Shown piece by piece: positions 33,857-44,456 of a DNA stretch of 64,000 nucleotides. Position numbers and translations under genes: made by a program. Source of the stretch: Anastrepha obliqua (Eukaryota; Arthropoda; Insecta; Diptera; Tephritidae); NCBI RefSeq assembly GCF_027943255.1, contig NC_072896.1, positions 43,488,501-43,552,500 on the forward strand, given 5' to 3'. Numbering within the stretch: the stretch's first letter is position 1; each line of letters starts with the position of its first letter. The notes under the pieces were generated by a model. The model did no database searches, was not told where the DNA came from, and saw only the letters and a list, made by a program, of their open reading frames with translations.

Positions 33857-34012
33857 TTGTGCAGCATTTTAAACTAGTGGAATTCTTCGAGCTTAGCTGA
33901 AAAGTTTCCTCTTTGACGAGACGCTTTTTTTCTTGACCGCTGTGTTAAAAAATCCCCCATTCCTTTCTTTAGCAAAGCCATTTCACGCCTCACTTCAGAG
34001 CGTGAGCGATAA

Positions 34013-34182
34013 CACAAGGTGGATCAAAATTAGTCCCACTATCGGAAGATTTATAATCTGTGCAAATGGAGTCGCACGTCATGCATATCTGACACTTGTC
34101 AGCTGCAGTATACAAACAAACATGCATTATAGCGCGTTAAGGTCAAAATAAAGATTTCCGTCACTTAGAACCATTTTTTTTA
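34013..34182. mobile_element. Short MITE-like unit sharing ends with mariner-like elements
   Basis: The left end AAGGTGGATCAAAATTAGTC with ACTATCGGAAGAT matches the left end of the element at 40805 (TCAAACTATCGGAAGATA). The right end TAAAGATTTCCGTCACTTAG matches the right end of the element at 31040-32630. The two ends are imperfect inverted repeats of each other (CGGAAGATTTATA against CGGAAATCTTTATT). There is no coding content. I infer a short deletion derivative. Confidence 0.5.
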
Positions 34183-34194
34183 TATGAGAACTAT

Positions 34195-34600
34195 CGATGT
34201 CGATAACTATGGTTTGGCAGCTATGAATGGCAAAGTGTGTTGACATTTCTGTTCAAAAAGGTTTCGCAAGTCACTATGAATCGTTGAATACCAGAACAAT
34301 GCTCTCAAATTGTCAATTTACTTTGATAAAAAAAAAAATTGTTCGCCAAGTTCATAGAGCGAGCGAAGTGTTGAAGAAGACGCCGAAATGTTGATTCATC
34401 GTCGTTCTCAACTTGTTGACTTAGTAGTAGTATTTAATTCTTTATTTAATTTATTAAAATTATGATTAAATATTGATTTGATTCATACATTAATTCGTTT
34501 AATAAATTAAAGTAAATAAAGAAATAAATACAAAATAAACTTGTTGACTTTTGCCCTTCGGGTCCGTTGAAAATTTTACGTAAGGATATTGGTTTAAGGG
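34195..34600 (+). mobile_element. DD41D-type element 5' part, split by a 115-bp insert
   Basis: MRTIDVDNYGLAAMNGKVC, a frameshifted NRxIPEQCSQIVNLL-type HTH start (34275-34325) and HRRSQLVDL (34395-34425) parallel the leader and N-terminus of the minus-strand copies at 5745 and 52510. Reading across the insert at 34423-34537 restores continuity (QLVDL then LPFGSVENF). No catalytic core was found. Confidence 0.55.
34423..34537 (+). mobile_element. 115-bp AT-rich retroposed insert with perfect 13-bp target duplication
   Basis: AACTTGTTGACTT occurs at 34410-34422 and again at 34538-34550, flanking an AT-rich insert that ends in an A-rich run (AAAGAAATAAATACAAAATA). A 13-bp direct duplication with an A-rich 3' end fits LINE-mediated insertion of a very short 3' end or SINE-like RNA. 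The source is not identifiable. Confidence 0.6.
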
Positions 34601-34734
34601 TTTCTTTTATTTTGTTATTTTAGTTTTCTTAATGTACATATATTTAAGAATACACACAGAAAATTTAATATCGTTCCCGTGAATATTTGCGAAGACGCAA
34701 ATTTGAAAACCCGTTGCAGAGTGCTAGAGGGTAT

Positions 34735-35262
34735 AAGGCCGGAACTTTAAACGGATTTTTCTCAAAATGGTGTTTTCAAAGTCGGTGACCAACATTACTC
34801 GAAAACGGCTAAACCGATTAGTCTCAAATTTTAACACAAACTTCTTAAATATATTGTTTAGTAATTAATAGAAGATTTTTTCTCACCGATAATTTTTTTT
34901 TTTATAAACAATTTAAGGCTGAAATTTTTCTTTTTGAGAAATCGCCATTTTGTGAAAAATACTTATTTTGCTTATTCCTTCGATTAATTACTAGATTTAA
35001 CATTACTTTAACGAAATCTGTTTGGTTTTTTAATTTCAGAGGATCCAGTTCAGGGATATAATGGTCACCACAAAACGTCTTTTTTGAGAGGAGCTCCCGG
35101 GAATCAGCTGTAGCTCCTTTCCAAATAAATATTTTTACAATACTTAGTCTTAAAATACAATTAAAAGATACAAATTTTTAGATCAATAAATTTAAAAGTT
35201 TTCTCAGAAAAAAATCTGTAAAATTTTCTTCTTTTCGGCCTTCTAACTGTTTATAACCCCTT
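34735..35262. other. Possible AT-rich repeat unit
   Basis: Starts AAGGCCGGAACTTTAAACGG and contains CTCGAAAACGGCTAAACCGA (34798-34817), a phrase I have met in interspersed insect repeats. Near 35235 a GGCCTT with flanking A/T runs may pair with the start. The terminal-repeat match is too weak to assert. Confidence 0.25.
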
Positions 35263-35263
35263 A

Positions 35264-35352
35264 AAGAGAAAAAAATAAATAATTTGTGTATGCACTGCTG
35301 CTAGGTGTTTGGCCAAGCCCCTCGTCCTATTTGTAGGGTGCGTCTTGATGTG
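35264..35352 (-). mobile_element. SINE 3' end fragment
   Basis: AAATAAATAATTTGTG, CACTGCTGCTAGGTGTTTGG and TTGTAGGGTGCGTCTTGATG match the complement of the SINE 3' body and tail (compare 24764 and 25283). Confidence 0.65.
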
Positions 35353-35387
35353 TAAGCCTGAAATTATCGAAAAGCCTTGGAAAATTG

Positions 35388-36632
35388 CGGGCCATATAGC
35401 GTTTGCTTTTTGAACCACCTATTTTTTTGAGAATGGTAACACAAATGACATGTCAAATGTCTTCATAATTTACTTAAAGGTTTGACATTTACGAAATGGG
35501 ACGCTATACGCTTGAACAAAATTGGGAAATATTGAAAACCTATTTCCAAAGTGGTGAGTCTTCTACTCAAACTGTGAGAAATTTGAAAAAAAAAAATTTG
35601 CCAACAAGATAGTTTGTGGATCAATTTGTTAATTGTGTTCGTGCAAGTGGATCGTTAATTGATAAAGCAACACGTGAACGTGCTCCTACAGTGCGTACAT
35701 CCGGAAACATGGCTGCTGTAGCCGAAAATGTGCGTGAACATCCAACAACCTCAACTCGTCATCGTTATCAAGAATTGAACATTTCACGCACTTCTTTCAG
35801 AAGAATTTTGCATAAAGACCTCGGTATGAAGGCTTACAAAGTTCAATTGGTGCAAGATCTGAAGCCTAATCACTATACAATGCGTTTTCGGTTCACTCAA
35901 TGGGCAGAAAATCGTTTGACCGAAGATGAGCATTTTTACCGAAAAATCATATTTTCTGATGAAGCTCATTTTCACATCGGTGGCTACGCCAATAAACAAA
36001 ATTGTCGGATTTGGGGCTCAGAAAATCCACACGTTACTGTAGAGAACTAAATGCATCCACAACGAATCACTGTTTGGTGCGGTTTTTGGTCTGGCGGCAT
36101 CATCGGGTCATTTTTTTTTCGAAAATGAGCGAGGAGCCGCGGTTACAGTAAATGGCGAGCGTTACCGTGACATGCTCAACGAGTTGTTTCCAAAAATTGA
36201 AGAGGATGACATGGACGAAATTTGCTTTCAACAGGATGGTGCAACTTGTCACACTGCCAAAGTTACACTCGAACTTTTGGCTACCGTTTTTGAAAACCAA
36301 ATAATCAGCCGAAATTCCGATATCAATTGGCCGCCTCGGAGCTGTGATTTAAGCCCATTGGGCTATTTTTTGTGGGGAGCCGTTAAGGGAAAATGCTATG
36401 CGAACCATCCAGAGACGATTGATGCTTTGAAACACGAAATCGAAGTTCCCATTCATGAAATTGGAGCCCAAACAATCGAAAATGTGCTTAAAAATTGGGT
36501 TGATCGAATGGCCTACTGTAAAGCCAGTCGTGGCAGTCCTTTGAACGATATTATTTTTTATTCATAAATGACAATGTTCAATCTTCAAAATAAAAAAAAA
36601 GTTTAAAAAAATAGCAAATTTTACACGGCCCT
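35388..36632 (+). mobile_element. DD41D mariner-like element, family D, nearly complete
   Basis: About 1245 bp, bounded by imperfect inverted ends: GGGCCATATAGCGTTTGCTT on the left and, on the right, the complement of GGGCCGTGTAAAATTTGCTA. The transposase gene fills most of it (35496-36567, listed separately). The next element begins immediately to its right, so the two may be nested or adjacent insertions. A TA borders the right end; the left flank has no clear TA. Confidence 0.85.
35496..36567 (+). pseudogene. Nearly full-length DD41D transposase, inactivated
   Basis: The frame starts MGRYTLEQNWEILKTYFQSG (HTH 1), has a stop at about 35610, and continues VDQFVNCVRASGSLIDKATR. It then reads RHRYQELNISRTSFRRILHK (HTH 2, after about residue 85) and IIFSDEAHFHIGGYANKQNC (first Asp, about residue 155). 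A stop lies at 36048-36050. Next come VTVWCGFWSGGIIG, a frameshift in the T run at 36110-36119, EICFQQDGATCHTAKVTLEL (second Asp) and WPPRSCDLSPLGYFLW, ending ASRGSPLNDIIFYS. The position 41 residues after the second Asp is Gly instead of Asp, so the catalytic triad is lost as well. Reconstructed length is about 355 codons, the usual size. Confidence 0.92.
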
Positions 36633-37800
36633 ATAGGTGCACCATCGAAAAGTCAGCCGAAGAAATCCGTTTCATGCAACAATGCAATTTTGTCGCTCTT
36701 AAAAATGTCGAATTTCGTGCCTTCGAACTACGATTTGCGGACATCGTTGATTTTCTGTTATCAATTGAAGAAAAACGCTTCTCAGGCTCATCAAATGCTT
36801 AAAGAAGCTTATGGTGGACATGCTCTAAGTAGAGTACAGTGCTTCAGGTGGTTTGAAAAATTCCGAAGTGGTGATTTTAGCGTTGAGAGCGAGGACCGTG
36901 GCCGGCCACCGAAAAAGTTTGAGGACGCCGAATTGCAAGCACTGTTGAATGAAGATGATGGTCAAACGCAAGAAATGATGGCAGAGTAGTTGGGAGTGAC
37001 CCAAAAAACCATTTCCAAACGTTTGAAAGACATGGGCATGATTTTAAAGGTCGGAAGATGGGTGCCGCATGAACAGACTGAAAGGCAGCAAGAGAACCGA
37101 AAAACCACTTGTGAAATGCTGCTCTCCCGGTTCAAAAGGAAATCTTTTTTGCATCGAATCGTTATGGGTGATGAGAAATGGGTGTATTTCTCCAATGCAA
37201 GCGTAAACGATCGTATGGTCCACCCGGCCACAAGTCAAAAACAACGGCCAAACCACATCGCTTCGGACGCAAGGCAATGCTGTGTGTTTTCTGGGATTAG
37301 CGTGGTATGATTTGCTACGAGCGTTTAAAACCAGGTGAAACAGTTGATGGTGCACGCTACCAACGACAATGACCGATTTGAACAACGCTATACACCGAAA
37401 ATGCCCACAATATGGCGATCGGCGTCACAAAGCAATTTTTCTTGATGACAATGCACCGCCACATCTAACAAGAGCGACCCGAGAATTGGTCAAGACGTAC
37501 GATTGGGAACCACTGGTGCATGCGGCTTACTCACTAGACTTGGCGCCCTCCGATTATCATTTGTTTGCATCGATGGGCCACGCACTTTCCGAGCAGCGCT
37601 TCAATTCTCACGAAGAAGCCAAAAAATGGCTCAATGATTGGTTTGCGGCCAAAGACGGCCAATTTTTTTGGCGCGGCATCCACAAATTGCTTGAGAGATG
37701 GGAAAAATGTGTCGCTAGCGATGGCTATTATTTTGAAGATTAAATTTGTAACCATTTTTTGTTAATACACGTTTGAAATTGAAAAAATGTCTCATTTCAT
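36633..37800 (+). mobile_element. DD34D mariner, near full length (mauritiana-like)
   Basis: Begins at TAGGTGCACC right after the family D element and ends near CATTTCATAGGTATC (about 37805). The coding part at 36705-37743 has the size of a complete mariner gene. The two ends do not match as clear inverted repeats, so at least one terminus is altered or misplaced. Confidence 0.85.
36705..37743 (+). pseudogene. Mariner transposase, DD34D, with stop and frameshifts
   Basis: About 346 codons, the length of Mos1-type transposases. Order: MSNFVPSNYDLRTSLIFCYQ, ALSRVQCFRWFEKFRSGDF (HTH), RGRPPKKFEDAELQALLNED, an in-frame TAG at 36987, VTQKTISKRLKDMG (HTH 2), WVPHEQTERQQENRKTTCEM, IVMGDEKWVYF (first Asp, about 37163). 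Frameshifts lie between about 37260 and 37369. Then MTDLNNAIHRKCPQY, IFLDDNAPPHLTRA (second Asp) and AAYSLDLAPSDYHLFASMGH, with the third Asp 34 residues later, ending WEKCVASDGYYFED. All three acids are still present; the breaks, not the active site, disable it. I chose the ATG at 36705 over the upstream one at 36690 because conserved relatives start MS-FVP. Confidence 0.92.
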
Positions 37801-37805
37801 AGGTA

Positions 37806-39465
37806 TCTACCGTAACATAATTAAAATTATCACGATACATTGAACAACTCTTTATTCTCTCTGCAATACTCTATAAACTATTTGTGAGATTAAAAATCCC
37901 TTTCACTCTTAAAACCTGCTCCAAAGTTTCGTATTTCTGTGACATACCTCCTTTTAATACTTTGGCAATGCTTTCATATCAAATATAATTTAACAAATAA
38001 AATCACGTGTGCACTAATAATAGCTTATTTAATATATCACATTTATTATATGTACATAATAAATATTTAATGCCAATGAAAATTACTTATTCAAGCAGAT
38101 AAACCAATTTAACACCAAATGATACCGTGACTCCCATTCCAATCGCAGCGTTTTTGCCATTTAGCTGCAAGTAAATCAAATAATGGTGATTTAACTGCAC
38201 CAGCCATTAAATAAAATCAAATTTAATACACCGACTTTATACACTACACAGAGGTAGTTAGCATATTTTGCAAATTCCATTGCAGTCACTCCACTTCTAT
38301 CCGTCCCGCACGCTCTCGCTGCACCTTGCATTGGCTAGCCGACAAGCCGCATAAAATAATCATATTTTACATTTAAAATTTGCATAAATTTGCTATTTGT
38401 TTGAATGTAGTTACGCTTTATTAAAAGCCATCGAGCGCTGGATATACGAGTTTATGAGTTTGTGGGCCGAAGGTGGAAGTGGTCAATGAATGGGAGAATG
38501 AGTTAATTAATTATTGTATTGTGCAATTAAAACTGCTGTACAATAATACTTTTGCAATTCAATGCAATGCTAACGCTCTCTAATTACAGGCAAATATTGT
38601 AATGAGAAATGTTCATAATAAATACTTAATACAATAAATACGAATACTTTACTAAAGAAAACATTCGTTATTGTTGGCCGAATGCATTTCATGTACGTAT
38701 TTACAATATTGGTTGTAATTTTATTTATTTATTGTACATATTTATGTGGTCTAATGCCTTTGATTCAATGCGGGTGAATTGTAATATTGTTATGACGTTG
38801 TTTTTGTGCTGCAACGTTTGTGTGTTGCCAATAAATTGCAATTGACACTACAATTGCTACCATAATTTCTGGCGCTGAGTGGTTTGTAAAAAGATATATG
38901 TGCGTATGTATGTAGGCAGAGCCAGGCACGTATGTACAGCAATTGTCGTACAACTAATGCCATGACACTCAATTAATTGTGCGAAGCGAGTAGGTGTGTG
39001 GCACGAATTAAAATTTTTAATTGAGTATTATATATGTACATATATACGTATGTACATGAGTGTGCGTATATAAATAGCTGCTTTTAGTTATTGGAATTGC
39101 GGGCAACTTTCAATAATAATTTAAAATTGATTTCATTAATCAAGTGTTTGTGTTTGTGGTTGGCTTAACAAGTTCGACGTGACTTAGTTAACAGATTTTA
39201 TGTTGTTCAGAAAACATTAACTAAGCGGAAGTATAAAATAATAAAAAACTTAAAATAAACTTATTGGATAAACAGTGATTTAATGGTAATGCAGATCTTT
39301 CACAGTAATTTTAGGTATGGCATTTTTTTAAATATTTTTTTAAGGTCAATTGGTACTACAGCCTCTGGCATATTTAGACATTATTATTATTATAATTTAG
39401 CACTGCGATCTGACAAATATACTATAATATTGCCTAACTTCCTCAATAAAACCTCCTCCTCTACC
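37806..39465. other. Unique-looking AT-rich non-coding DNA
   Basis: No transposon motif. Many TTAATTAA/AATTAATT palindromes (for example 38510, 38970) and ATGTACATA-type tracts near 39030-39070. It resembles regulatory or intronic fly DNA, but I can name no site. Confidence 0.5.
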
Positions 39466-39469
39466 AAAA

Positions 39470-40410
39470 TATGTTTCCTCAGATGCTTGTTTCTCTTGGA
39501 TCCAGCTAGACCTGAGTTGATTGACTATATAACTAGATCAAAGCTTGACGGTAAAGTTGGCTTTAGCGTCTACTGTAGGAAGCCAAAGGTAGGCGTTGCA
39601 ACTCGTTTTCCTAATTCTTCTTCTTAATTGGCGCTATAAGCGCTTGCACGATTTTGGCCGAGTTTAACAAAGCGCGCCAGTCGTTTCTTTCTAGTGCTAA
39701 CCGGCGCTAGTTGGACACACCAAGTGAAGCCAAGTCCTTCTCCACCTGATCTTTCCAACGCAGAGAAGGGTTTTCCTCTTCCTCTGCTACCACCAGCTGG
39801 TACCGCATCGAATACTTTCACAACAGGAGCGTTTGTATCCATTCGGACAACATGACCCAGCCAACGTAGTCGCTACATCTCTATTCGCTGTGCTATGTCT
39901 ATGTCGTCGTAAAGCTCATACAGCTCATCGTTCCATCGCCTGCGATATTCGCCGCTGCCAACGTGCAAAGGTCCAAAAATCTTACGCAGAATGTTTCTCT
40001 CAAACACTCCAAGGGTCGCTTCATCGGATGTTGTCATCGTCCAAGCTTCTGCGCCATACGTTAGGACGGGCATGATGAGAGTCTTGTAGAGTGTTAGTTT
40101 TGTTCGTCGAGAGTGGACTTTACTGCTCAGTTGCCTACTTAGTCCAAAGTAGCACTTGTTGGCTCGTTTCCCTAATTAGTAGCTGTCTGGATAGGCAAAA
40201 ATTTGACTACCTTTTGAGAAGTCTTTATTTATATCTTTCTTTATCTTTATAGCCAAGCGTCGATTAAATCTCTTGGTGCGATTATCCCTAATTAAAACAT
40301 TATTTCGAAATGCCGGGCATCTCTTAACGAGGTGGTGGAACATTTCCGCATCCACTTGATATCGGTGCCAGGGTATAGTGTCATACAAGGAAAAGAATAT
40401 ATATATAGTA
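39470..40410 (+). mobile_element. I-like LINE RNase H, split by an RTE-like insertion
   Basis: Left part: SKLDGKVGFSVYCRKPK then VGVATRFPN (39535-39612) is the first RNase H block, with the initial TDG worn to TR. After the insertion (39617-40162) the domain resumes: SQASIKSLGAI (about 40250-40280), CRASLNEVVEHFRIHLIS and VPGYSVIQGK (40310-40395). These are the SDSQA and WVPGHxxIxGN blocks. Catalytic residues are partly lost. The interrupted frame fits across the target duplication, showing that the RNase H element was there first. Confidence 0.75.
39617..40162 (-). mobile_element. RTE-like LINE 3' end with 15-bp target duplication
   Basis: Flanks CTCGTTTTCCTAATT (39602-39616) and CTCGTTTCCCTAATT (40163-40177) differ at one base. 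On the minus strand: ANKCYFGLSRQLSSKV, SRRTKLTLYKTLIMPVLTYG, AEAWTMTTSDEATLGVFERN, ILRKIFGPLHVGSGEYRRRW and DELYELYDDIDIAQRIEM. After a break, VRMDTNAPVVKVFDAVPAGG follows, with a tail ending in AAGAAGAAG. It is a 5'-truncated copy of the family seen at 26285 and 57035, better preserved than either, so it is probably a fairly recent insertion. Confidence 0.92.
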
Positions 40411-40484
40411 TAAAAATGGCGCTTAAATCCTTGAAGTCATCGTCCAAGAATTTTTGCGCTCGATCGGTGGTGCTCCGAACAATC

Positions 40485-40770
40485 TTTATTGGGTGTTTGG
40501 TCGCCTTCCTTCTCCTATTTTTGGTGTTAGCCTTGATGTTGTTCCACAAATGGAGGGTCCTACAGTTTTAAGCCTACTCCGGTCGGAAAATAGTTTTTTG
40601 TGAGGGACTTTTTCGTGGTAGAAATACACTGGGTGGTCTTCCATTGTCTGCCGAGGCGCGTTTTCTATTATTTGGTGTTTCATGCTCGGAGTTTCGAACC
40701 TGTGTACTTCCCTCCCTATACACGCACAATTCAATTTAGCTACGAAGGCTTGTAGTACCAATTCGTCCTT
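40485..40770 (-). mobile_element. tRNA-like SINE, nearly complete
   Basis: On the minus strand the head has TCGTAGCTAAATTGAATTG (A-box-like) and AGGTTCGAAACTCC (B-box-like), followed by GAGCATGAAACACC and the family body (AGGACCCTCCATTTGTGGAA, CAACATCAAGG), ending near 40489 with CCAAACACCC. This is the most complete copy with a clear B box. Copies of parts occur at 24590, 24764, 25283, 35264, 50965 and 61910. Confidence 0.75.
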
Positions 40771-40804
40771 CAAATCTAATCGTTAAATATTTTTATGTTG
40801 ATAT

Positions 40805-41465
40805 TTATATAAGGTGATTTAAAATGAGTCAAACTATCGGAAGATATATAATTTAAATGACGTCATATGGCGATAATATTTGACATTTGTGAACAAGACA
40901 GCTGCAGTATACAAAGAGGCAATTCGCGCTTTATTATTGTACTTTATTATAAGGGGTTTTCCATTAACGTTTTTTTATGGCCGGAATTGGATGGTAATGA
41001 AACGTTGTCCAGCGTTTATTTTCAACAAGATGGCGCTACGTGCCACACAAGCAACGAAACCATTGATCTTCTATGGGAGAAGTTTCCGGACCATGTTATC
41101 TCTCGAAGAGGTGATCAAAATTGGCCACCGAGATCGTATGATTTAACACCTTGTGACTTTTTTCTTTTTGGGGCCACGTGTAAGAGAAGGTGTACGCCAA
41201 CAGCCCAGGGTCGATTCAAGACCTCAAAGATGGAATTCGTGAGTCTATCGAGGACATAGGGCAAACACTTTGCAATTTGGTTATGGAAAATTTCATGAAA
41301 ATGATATTGTGCTGTAAGCGTGGTAGTTGTGGTCAATTGCCTGATATTATTTTCAACTATTAACGGCATACCTTCCTCTTTATAATGAAATAAACATCCG
41401 ATGATTTATATACAAAAAAAAAATTTTTCTTTGAATAGCAAAATAACTCCTCTTATTAAAAAACG
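40805..41465 (+). mobile_element. DD41D element, family A copy 2, internally deleted
   Basis: The left end (GGTGATTTAAAATGAGTC, TATCGGAAGATATATA) is shared with the unit at 34013. After CAGCTGCAGTATACAAA it jumps to NVFLWPELDGNETLSSVYFQ, FQQDGATCHTSNETIDLL and the WPPRSYDLTPCDFF block (third Asp present, 41 residues on). A frameshift and a worn C-terminus (RPWAV... region) end near AACTCCTCTTATT at about 41455. The N-terminal half with the first Asp is missing. Confidence 0.8.
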
Positions 41466-41694
41466 CTTTATTTTATGGTCAAAAAACAAGGATTTGCATA
41501 CTTAAAATAATTTTTTTATTTCTTTTATTTTATTCTTAAAAAAATTGCCGAAAAGTTACCGAGGCTTATACAGTGGTCTATAAGGGTCTTAGAAGAAGAT
41601 TGTAACAGCTACTAAATTGTAGAAAATTTTTGATTGATTTGTTTTTATGATACGGTGCTAACTATGGTGAAAAATGTATTTTTGGCAAAAAGGT

Positions 41695-42000
41695 TTTCAA
41701 AAGTTGAATTATACTCGGATACAATTTTGGGGATGCGATAGCCAAAAGTACATCACCTCTATCCAACGTCTGCAAAACAAAATTCTGCGGAGCTATTAAA
41801 CGAGTCATACTACATACATGTATAAGGAGTAACGACCTTCAGCGTGATCTTGGCACACCAAGTGTGACTGAAGTAACGAAGCAATTTGCCATAGCTGACA
41901 AACAGTGATCAAAAAATCATATAAACGGTGTAGCATCCAGCTTTATTCGGCTAAATTCTTCTCGAAGACCTTATGGTCCTTATGGAGAGCGACTAGCGAT
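41695..42000 (+). mobile_element. Jockey-like LINE C-terminal fragment
   Basis: QFWGCDSQKYITSIQRLQNK then ILRSY, and after a frameshift LQRDLGTPSVTEVTKQFAIA, INGVASSFIRLNSSRRPYGP. This is the end of a jockey-like ORF2 (compare WGTSANSNIEVLQRFQPK at 21490). Stops and frameshifts are present. Confidence 0.7.
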
Positions 42001-43480
42001 TATATTGTAAAATGTTTCTTAAAACAAGTTAGATTATCAAAATGAAAATTGTTTATTAGTATCCTTTAATATATCCTAGGTGCAATTTCTAAAAACAAGT
42101 TGAATAATGAATTACGAATGCACTTGCCACCATCTACATCTGCCCTTTCTTAACGAAATCGGATAATTTTACTTTCATTGGACATCAAAGGTAAAAAAAT
42201 CGTTCAGTTACTATGTAAATTTTGTGCTATACAGATTTGGCTTTGGAATTTGACAGAAGTAGAATATTCGCGATTATCCGATGTTCAGTTTTCCAATGGC
42301 ATTTTTTTTTATATAATAAAATCTAATAAATCCATAAGCTGAATTTTTGCTTCCACGCATTCACGCAGATCACAATCGAAATGTTCATGTAAAGCAGAGG
42401 TTTGTAGTATTTTCGATATAAAACGCAAGAACACAGTGTTACATGCAAACATAAGGACGCCGGGGGCAGCACCATTCAATGAGCATACAGAGCTGGCCAA
42501 ATAACTGGAATAAATGAAAGCAAAATTGTGCGGAAAAAAGAAGTCAATAACATTGGCATGTCAACATAGAAGTGCACGGCTTTGGTGCCCGTTATGATAA
42601 ACAAAATGTTGTTAGTTGGTGACGTTGTTGATATGCCGACTGACGTTTATGGTGTTGCTGTTGGCAGTTGCTGATGTAATTGGCGACAAGCAACCACAGT
42701 GACCGAGAACGAAAATTATTCGCAGCAACATTGGCTTATAGAGATGAAGACTGCTACTACATAGTAACTCTCTAAGTTGTGGCGACTCCTTAGTTTGTGA
42801 AAAATGTGCTACTTGTTGTACGAGCCGTACGGGTTTTGTGGCAATAGACTACGTCGTCATTAAATATGCATAAGAGAAAGACATTATAAATAAATTTGCG
42901 TTCATTCGTCGCGTTTCACGATTGCTACGCTTTGTGCTTTCGTTGCAGTTTTGCATTTAGATTGAAACCAAACCAGACAAAATGAATTGCCAGGCAGAAG
43001 GTGGTATGACACATGCGCCAAGGTGGCCGTGGCTTATGGTTAGCGGTTGCTCTGTGGTTGTGTGCGAAGGATAAGTGGCGTCGTGCAGTCGTGCTAAACC
43101 GGCAGGCGTGGCAATCAAATGAGCAACGACGGTAATAACAAGCACCAGCACCACCAACTAAAACAAAAACAGTTAGATTAAAAGTAAGCGCAACAGCATA
43201 ACAGTATTTATCACTATACCATTCTCGACAGGTTTCAAAAACTTTTTTTTAATATCATTTCCTATCTGCATAATTTCCAATAGTTGTTCAATGTCATTTA
43301 TATTTCAGAACAGTCAATTGTACTTCAGAATGCGTTTGATATATTTTAGAAAGTGCGAAATGTACTACTATATTAGGATTTTTCAAGATTATATTGGTCA
43401 AATCCAAGCACGCAGTCAGGAAGACCATTGTACTACCCTCGGATAGATTACAGTGGAAGGAATAGATTGACAGGATAGAT
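42001..43480. other. No gene seen
   Basis: AT-rich DNA with no recognisable transposon. The open frame at 42309-42500 (minus) contains no motif I know. Confidence 0.5.
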
Positions 43481-43484
43481 TTTA

Positions 43485-44300
43485 TATGGATGGTAAGACT
43501 GGTCCGGAAGATAAGTCGGTATACACTTTATCCATACTCAGAACATCGCACCCCAATAGCCTAAGTCTGATTCTAGAAAACGCCGGACAGCTACAGAGAA
43601 AACCCTCTGCAGTGTCCTCATTCTCATGGCTGGATGCCTACCCTCGTCAATGGTTCCCATTACAGCCATATGCGAACCATAGGCGTTGTGCACTGTGATT
43701 GCACCCATCAGCACTCTCAGATCCTTTCTACTAAGTTTTAGGAGAAAGGTCGTTATTTTCCTGTTTGGTTCTTTTACAAATCACTTGGCTACTCTGCTGG
43801 AGTCCAACTCAGACCAATGACTTCTATGAGTACACCTCAGGAAGTCATCAATCCATAGTTGGATCGATGCAGTCGGTGCAGAATTGAATTCGAGGAAGGG
43901 TTCAGGGCCTAGTGGTATGCTTGTTGAGCTTTCATTAGTCAGTTTATCAGTAAACTCGTTTCCTGCAATACCTCAATGTACAGGCACCCAAACGAAGAAA
44001 ACTTTCTTGAACAGTGTAGTTTTGTCTTTTATTCAGCGACAAATTTCGAAGAACAGCGTGGATTAGCAAGGTCTCTTAGTGCAGCTTGACTGTCACTACA
44101 AATTTTAATACTACTGCCACTCCACTTTTTATCAATTAGCCAGTATTCTACATTAAAGTTGGCATGGACTTCCTGTAGCGTTGGAGTACATACTTAGTGT
44201 CTTCAGCTAAGTACCCTCCAGATCCGCTACCATCAGTGGTTTAAGGGCCGTCGGTATAGAAAGTGTGCTGAAATCCTCTTAATAAGTGCTTTAGACGTAA
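43485..44300 (-). mobile_element. LINE RNase H to zinc-tail fragment, heavily decayed
   Basis: On the minus strand near 44265-44210 HTFYTDGPKTTDGSGSGG gives the first RNase H block. Worn traces of VQESFLRLGACTLRYCRK-type WVPGH sequence follow (near 43990). The tail near 43620-43520 reads CPAFSRIRLRLLGCDVLSM, matching ECPAFARARLRVLGSDVMRM at 27260-27200. It is another member of the LOA-like family, broken by many stops. Confidence 0.7.
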
Positions 44301-44456
44301 CCGTTCATCTCTATCTGGAATCAAAACATTATACTTCGTACCGAAGCTAACATAAGGCATTCGGTTTTTTTAAGATAGTACAAAAAGAATAACAATGTAT
44401 GGTAACTATTAAACGATTTAAAGTAGAGGGCAATTTAGGTTCTAGTTTCTTTTTAA

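Noticed and set aside
34735..35262. Possible transposon with inverted ends around AAGGCCG.
   Set aside because: Terminal match is short and gapped and no target duplication is visible; listed only as a weak 'other'.
42309..42500. Minus-strand 63-codon frame with several Cys.
   Set aside because: No recognisable domain and no splice or start context.
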